This document shows, one piece after another, positions 62,743-64,000 of a stretch of DNA of 64,000 nucleotides; within the stretch, counting starts at the first letter, position 1; each line of letters starts with the position of its first letter. Below the pieces are notes generated by a model, which was not told the origin of the DNA, did no database searches, and worked only from the letters and a program-made list of their open reading frames with translations. The stretch spans positions 62,001 to 126,000 of the forward strand of contig DASSCU010000011.1 in the NCBI GenBank assembly GCA_035697485.1, in the 5' to 3' direction. The DNA comes from Actinomycetota bacterium (lineage in GTDB: Bacteria > Actinomycetota > UBA4738 > HRBIN12). A program made the position numbers and the translations under genes.

Positions 62743-64000
62743 TCAGCCTCGGAGCGTGAGCCCGCGGTACCCGTCGACGAACCCCGCCTGGCGCAGCCGC
62801 TCGGCGTGGGGCGACGACGCTGACGGCTCACCGTCGATGCGCACCAGCTCGACCCGACGGAGACGCCCGTCCTTCACGAGGGATGCGAGCGCGTCGGCCC
62901 AGGACCCGGCGTCGACGTCGAACGTGACGAGTGAGCGAGCGCCCCGCTCGAGGAAGGCGGCGACGCGACCGTCGACCAGCACGACGTACGCGCCGGCCGC
63001 GCGGGAGGCGCGCCCGGGGGCCTCGGGCCAGGCGAGCGCCGCTCCGTACGGCTGGGCCGGGTCGGCGGCGGCGAGCACGAGCGGGGCAGGGTCATCCAGC
63101 GACGCCGTCACCCTGGCCGCACGGAGCCGGTCGACGGCCCCCGGCATCGCGAACTGCGCCGCCCCGAGGCCGGCCACGAAGTACCCGCGGCGCACGGCGC
63201 CGGCTTCCTCGAGCGCCTTCAAGATCGGGTAGACGCCGGCGTAGCCGCCGGGGGTGCACTCGGCCAGGGCCGCCTCACGCGTCACGACGCCGTGGCGATC
63301 GAGCAGCTGCAGCGCTCTGGCGTGCGCGTTCTCGGTGGGCGAGAGACCCGGCTCGAGGAGGCCGGTGGTGAGAGACCATCGGCCGGCGCCGGCGGGCGGT
63401 CCGGTCCTGCGCAGCGCGCCCGGTCGGGGCCGCCTGCCGGGCTGCGGGGCCCGGATCCGAGCCGAGGCGCCTCGCACGAACGCGCGGAGCGGCGCCAGCG
63501 TGTCGTTCGTCACCTCGCCCGCCCACACCAGGTCCCACAGGGCGGTCAGGAGCACGCGCTCGTCGGCCGTGCCGGCCGCCTGCACGAGGTCGGTCCAGAA
63601 CGATGCCCCGCGCTCGGCCAGGTGCGAGCGGATCGCGTCGTGGACGGCGTCGTCGGGGCGTTCACCGTCGGAACGGTCGCGCAGGAGCGCGCTCGCCTGG
63701 CCGCGGAAGCTGAGCACCACCCGGCCGTCATCGGCGCCGAGGCCGCCGGCGCCGATCCAGACGAGGTCGCCGCTCGCGGCGATCGCGTCGAGGTCGGCGG
63801 GCCGATAGCCTCGCACGCGCGCCGGCAGTACGTCGGTCTCGAGGATCGATGCCGGGATCGCCGCCCCCTGCAGATGTCCGATCGCCTCGACGAGCGCGTC
63901 CGATGCTCCGTTCGGACGGTCGGCCCCTTGCCACGCGGGTAGGAATCGAGCGAACGCCGCAGCCTCGACCGGTTCGACCTCGCGACGGAGCGCGGCGAGC
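62743..64000 (-). CDS. lhr: Lhr-type ATP-dependent helicase, C-terminal part (partial)
   Basis: The frame is open to the right edge, so only about 419 C-terminal residues are seen. They include VEPVEAAAFARFLPAWQGAD, VRGYRPADLDAIAASGDLVW, a winged-helix-like region (LTTGLLEPGLSP, LLDRHGVVTREAALAECTPG), and GRASRAAGAYVVLVDGRVAA, FLERGARSLVTF at the end. These match the Lhr-C domains of actinobacterial large helicase-related proteins. The helicase core (Walker A, DEVH) lies outside the window. Follows nei by 9 bp, a pair also seen elsewhere in Actinobacteria. Confidence 0.88.
   Translation of the reverse strand, partial: LAALRREVEPVEAAAFARFLPAWQGADRPNGASDALVEAIGHLQGAAIPASILETDVLPARVRGYRPADLDAIAASGDLVWIGAGGLGADDGRVVLSFRGQASALLRDRSDGERPDDAVHDAIRSHLAERGASFWTDLVQAAGTADERVLLTALWDLVWAGEVTNDTLAPLRAFVRGASARIRAPQPGRRPRPGALRRTGPPAGAGRWSLTTGLLEPGLSPTENAHARALQLLDRHGVVTREAALAECTPGGYAGVYPILKALEEAGAVRRGYFVAGLGAAQFAMPGAVDRLRAARVTASLDDPAPLVLAAADPAQPYGAALAWPEAPGRASRAAGAYVVLVDGRVAAFLERGARSLVTFDVDAGSWADALASLVKDGRLRRVELVRIDGEPSASSPHAERLRQAGFVDGYRGLTLRG

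Noticed and set aside
1-64000. CRISPR arrays, rRNA genes, complete insertion sequences or a replication origin
   Set aside because: No regularly spaced repeats, rRNA motifs, transposase catalytic motifs or DnaA-box clusters were seen.

Overview
The window is high-GC DNA with dense, mostly intact genes, GTG and TTG starts, stop-start overlaps (ATGA, GTGA), and TANNNT -10 boxes placed right before GTG starts. This, together with the gene content (an uppS/recO neighbourhood, dimeric-type glyS, ppdK, dgt-dnaG-sigA, SigE-like ECF factors, an F420-type PPOX protein, a MPEGDT-type Nei glycosylase and an Lhr helicase), points to an actinobacterium. I think it is a deep-branching lineage, probably known from environmental genomes, rather than a well-studied genus. 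That placement is inference; no rRNA is present.

Layout. 1-17.7 kb is a conserved core: recO end, uppS, glyS, a metallopeptidase-like lipoprotein, a cNMP-binding protein, an ECF sigma/membrane-protein pair, ppdK, an M15 peptidase, a YdcF-type protein, dgt, dnaG, the principal sigma factor, a lone pilin-like gene and tRNA-Asn. 17.8-22.8 kb, just behind tRNA-Asn, is degraded: gene remnants, a frameshifted DUF4386 gene, an intact VOC gene, a tiny zinc-ribbon gene and a possible PD-(D/E)XK nuclease. 22.8-35.8 kb is mostly intact again: a His-rich protein, a propeller lipoprotein, a 1279-residue cyclase/AAA/TPR protein, a secreted Ig-like protein, xthA, a double rhodanese, an AraC regulator, fumC and a secreted propeller.

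35.9-56.4 kb looks like an integration hotspot in a tRNA(CAT) gene. A 5' half of that tRNA lies at 35879, an intact copy at 51434 and a 3' fragment at 56326. Between them are recombinase, UDG-like and RTX remnants, a clpP copy, a cupredoxin, several secreted PD40/TolB-type propellers, a second ECF sigma/membrane-propeller pair, and three families of small cassettes (called A, B and C here), each present about three times and mostly frameshifted. 56.4-64 kb is core-like: a P1B-5-type metal ATPase fused to a hemerythrin domain, a MOSC protein, a nitrobindin-like protein, a gamma-glutamyltransferase, nei, and the C-terminal part of an Lhr-type helicase running off the end.

How the genes work together: the first 17 kb serves isoprenoid carrier synthesis, translation, central carbon flux, dNTP control, replication priming and transcription. 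The accessory regions carry signs of repeated integration and decay, mixed with intact secreted sensors and regulators. All functions are read from sequence motifs only; no database search was run.
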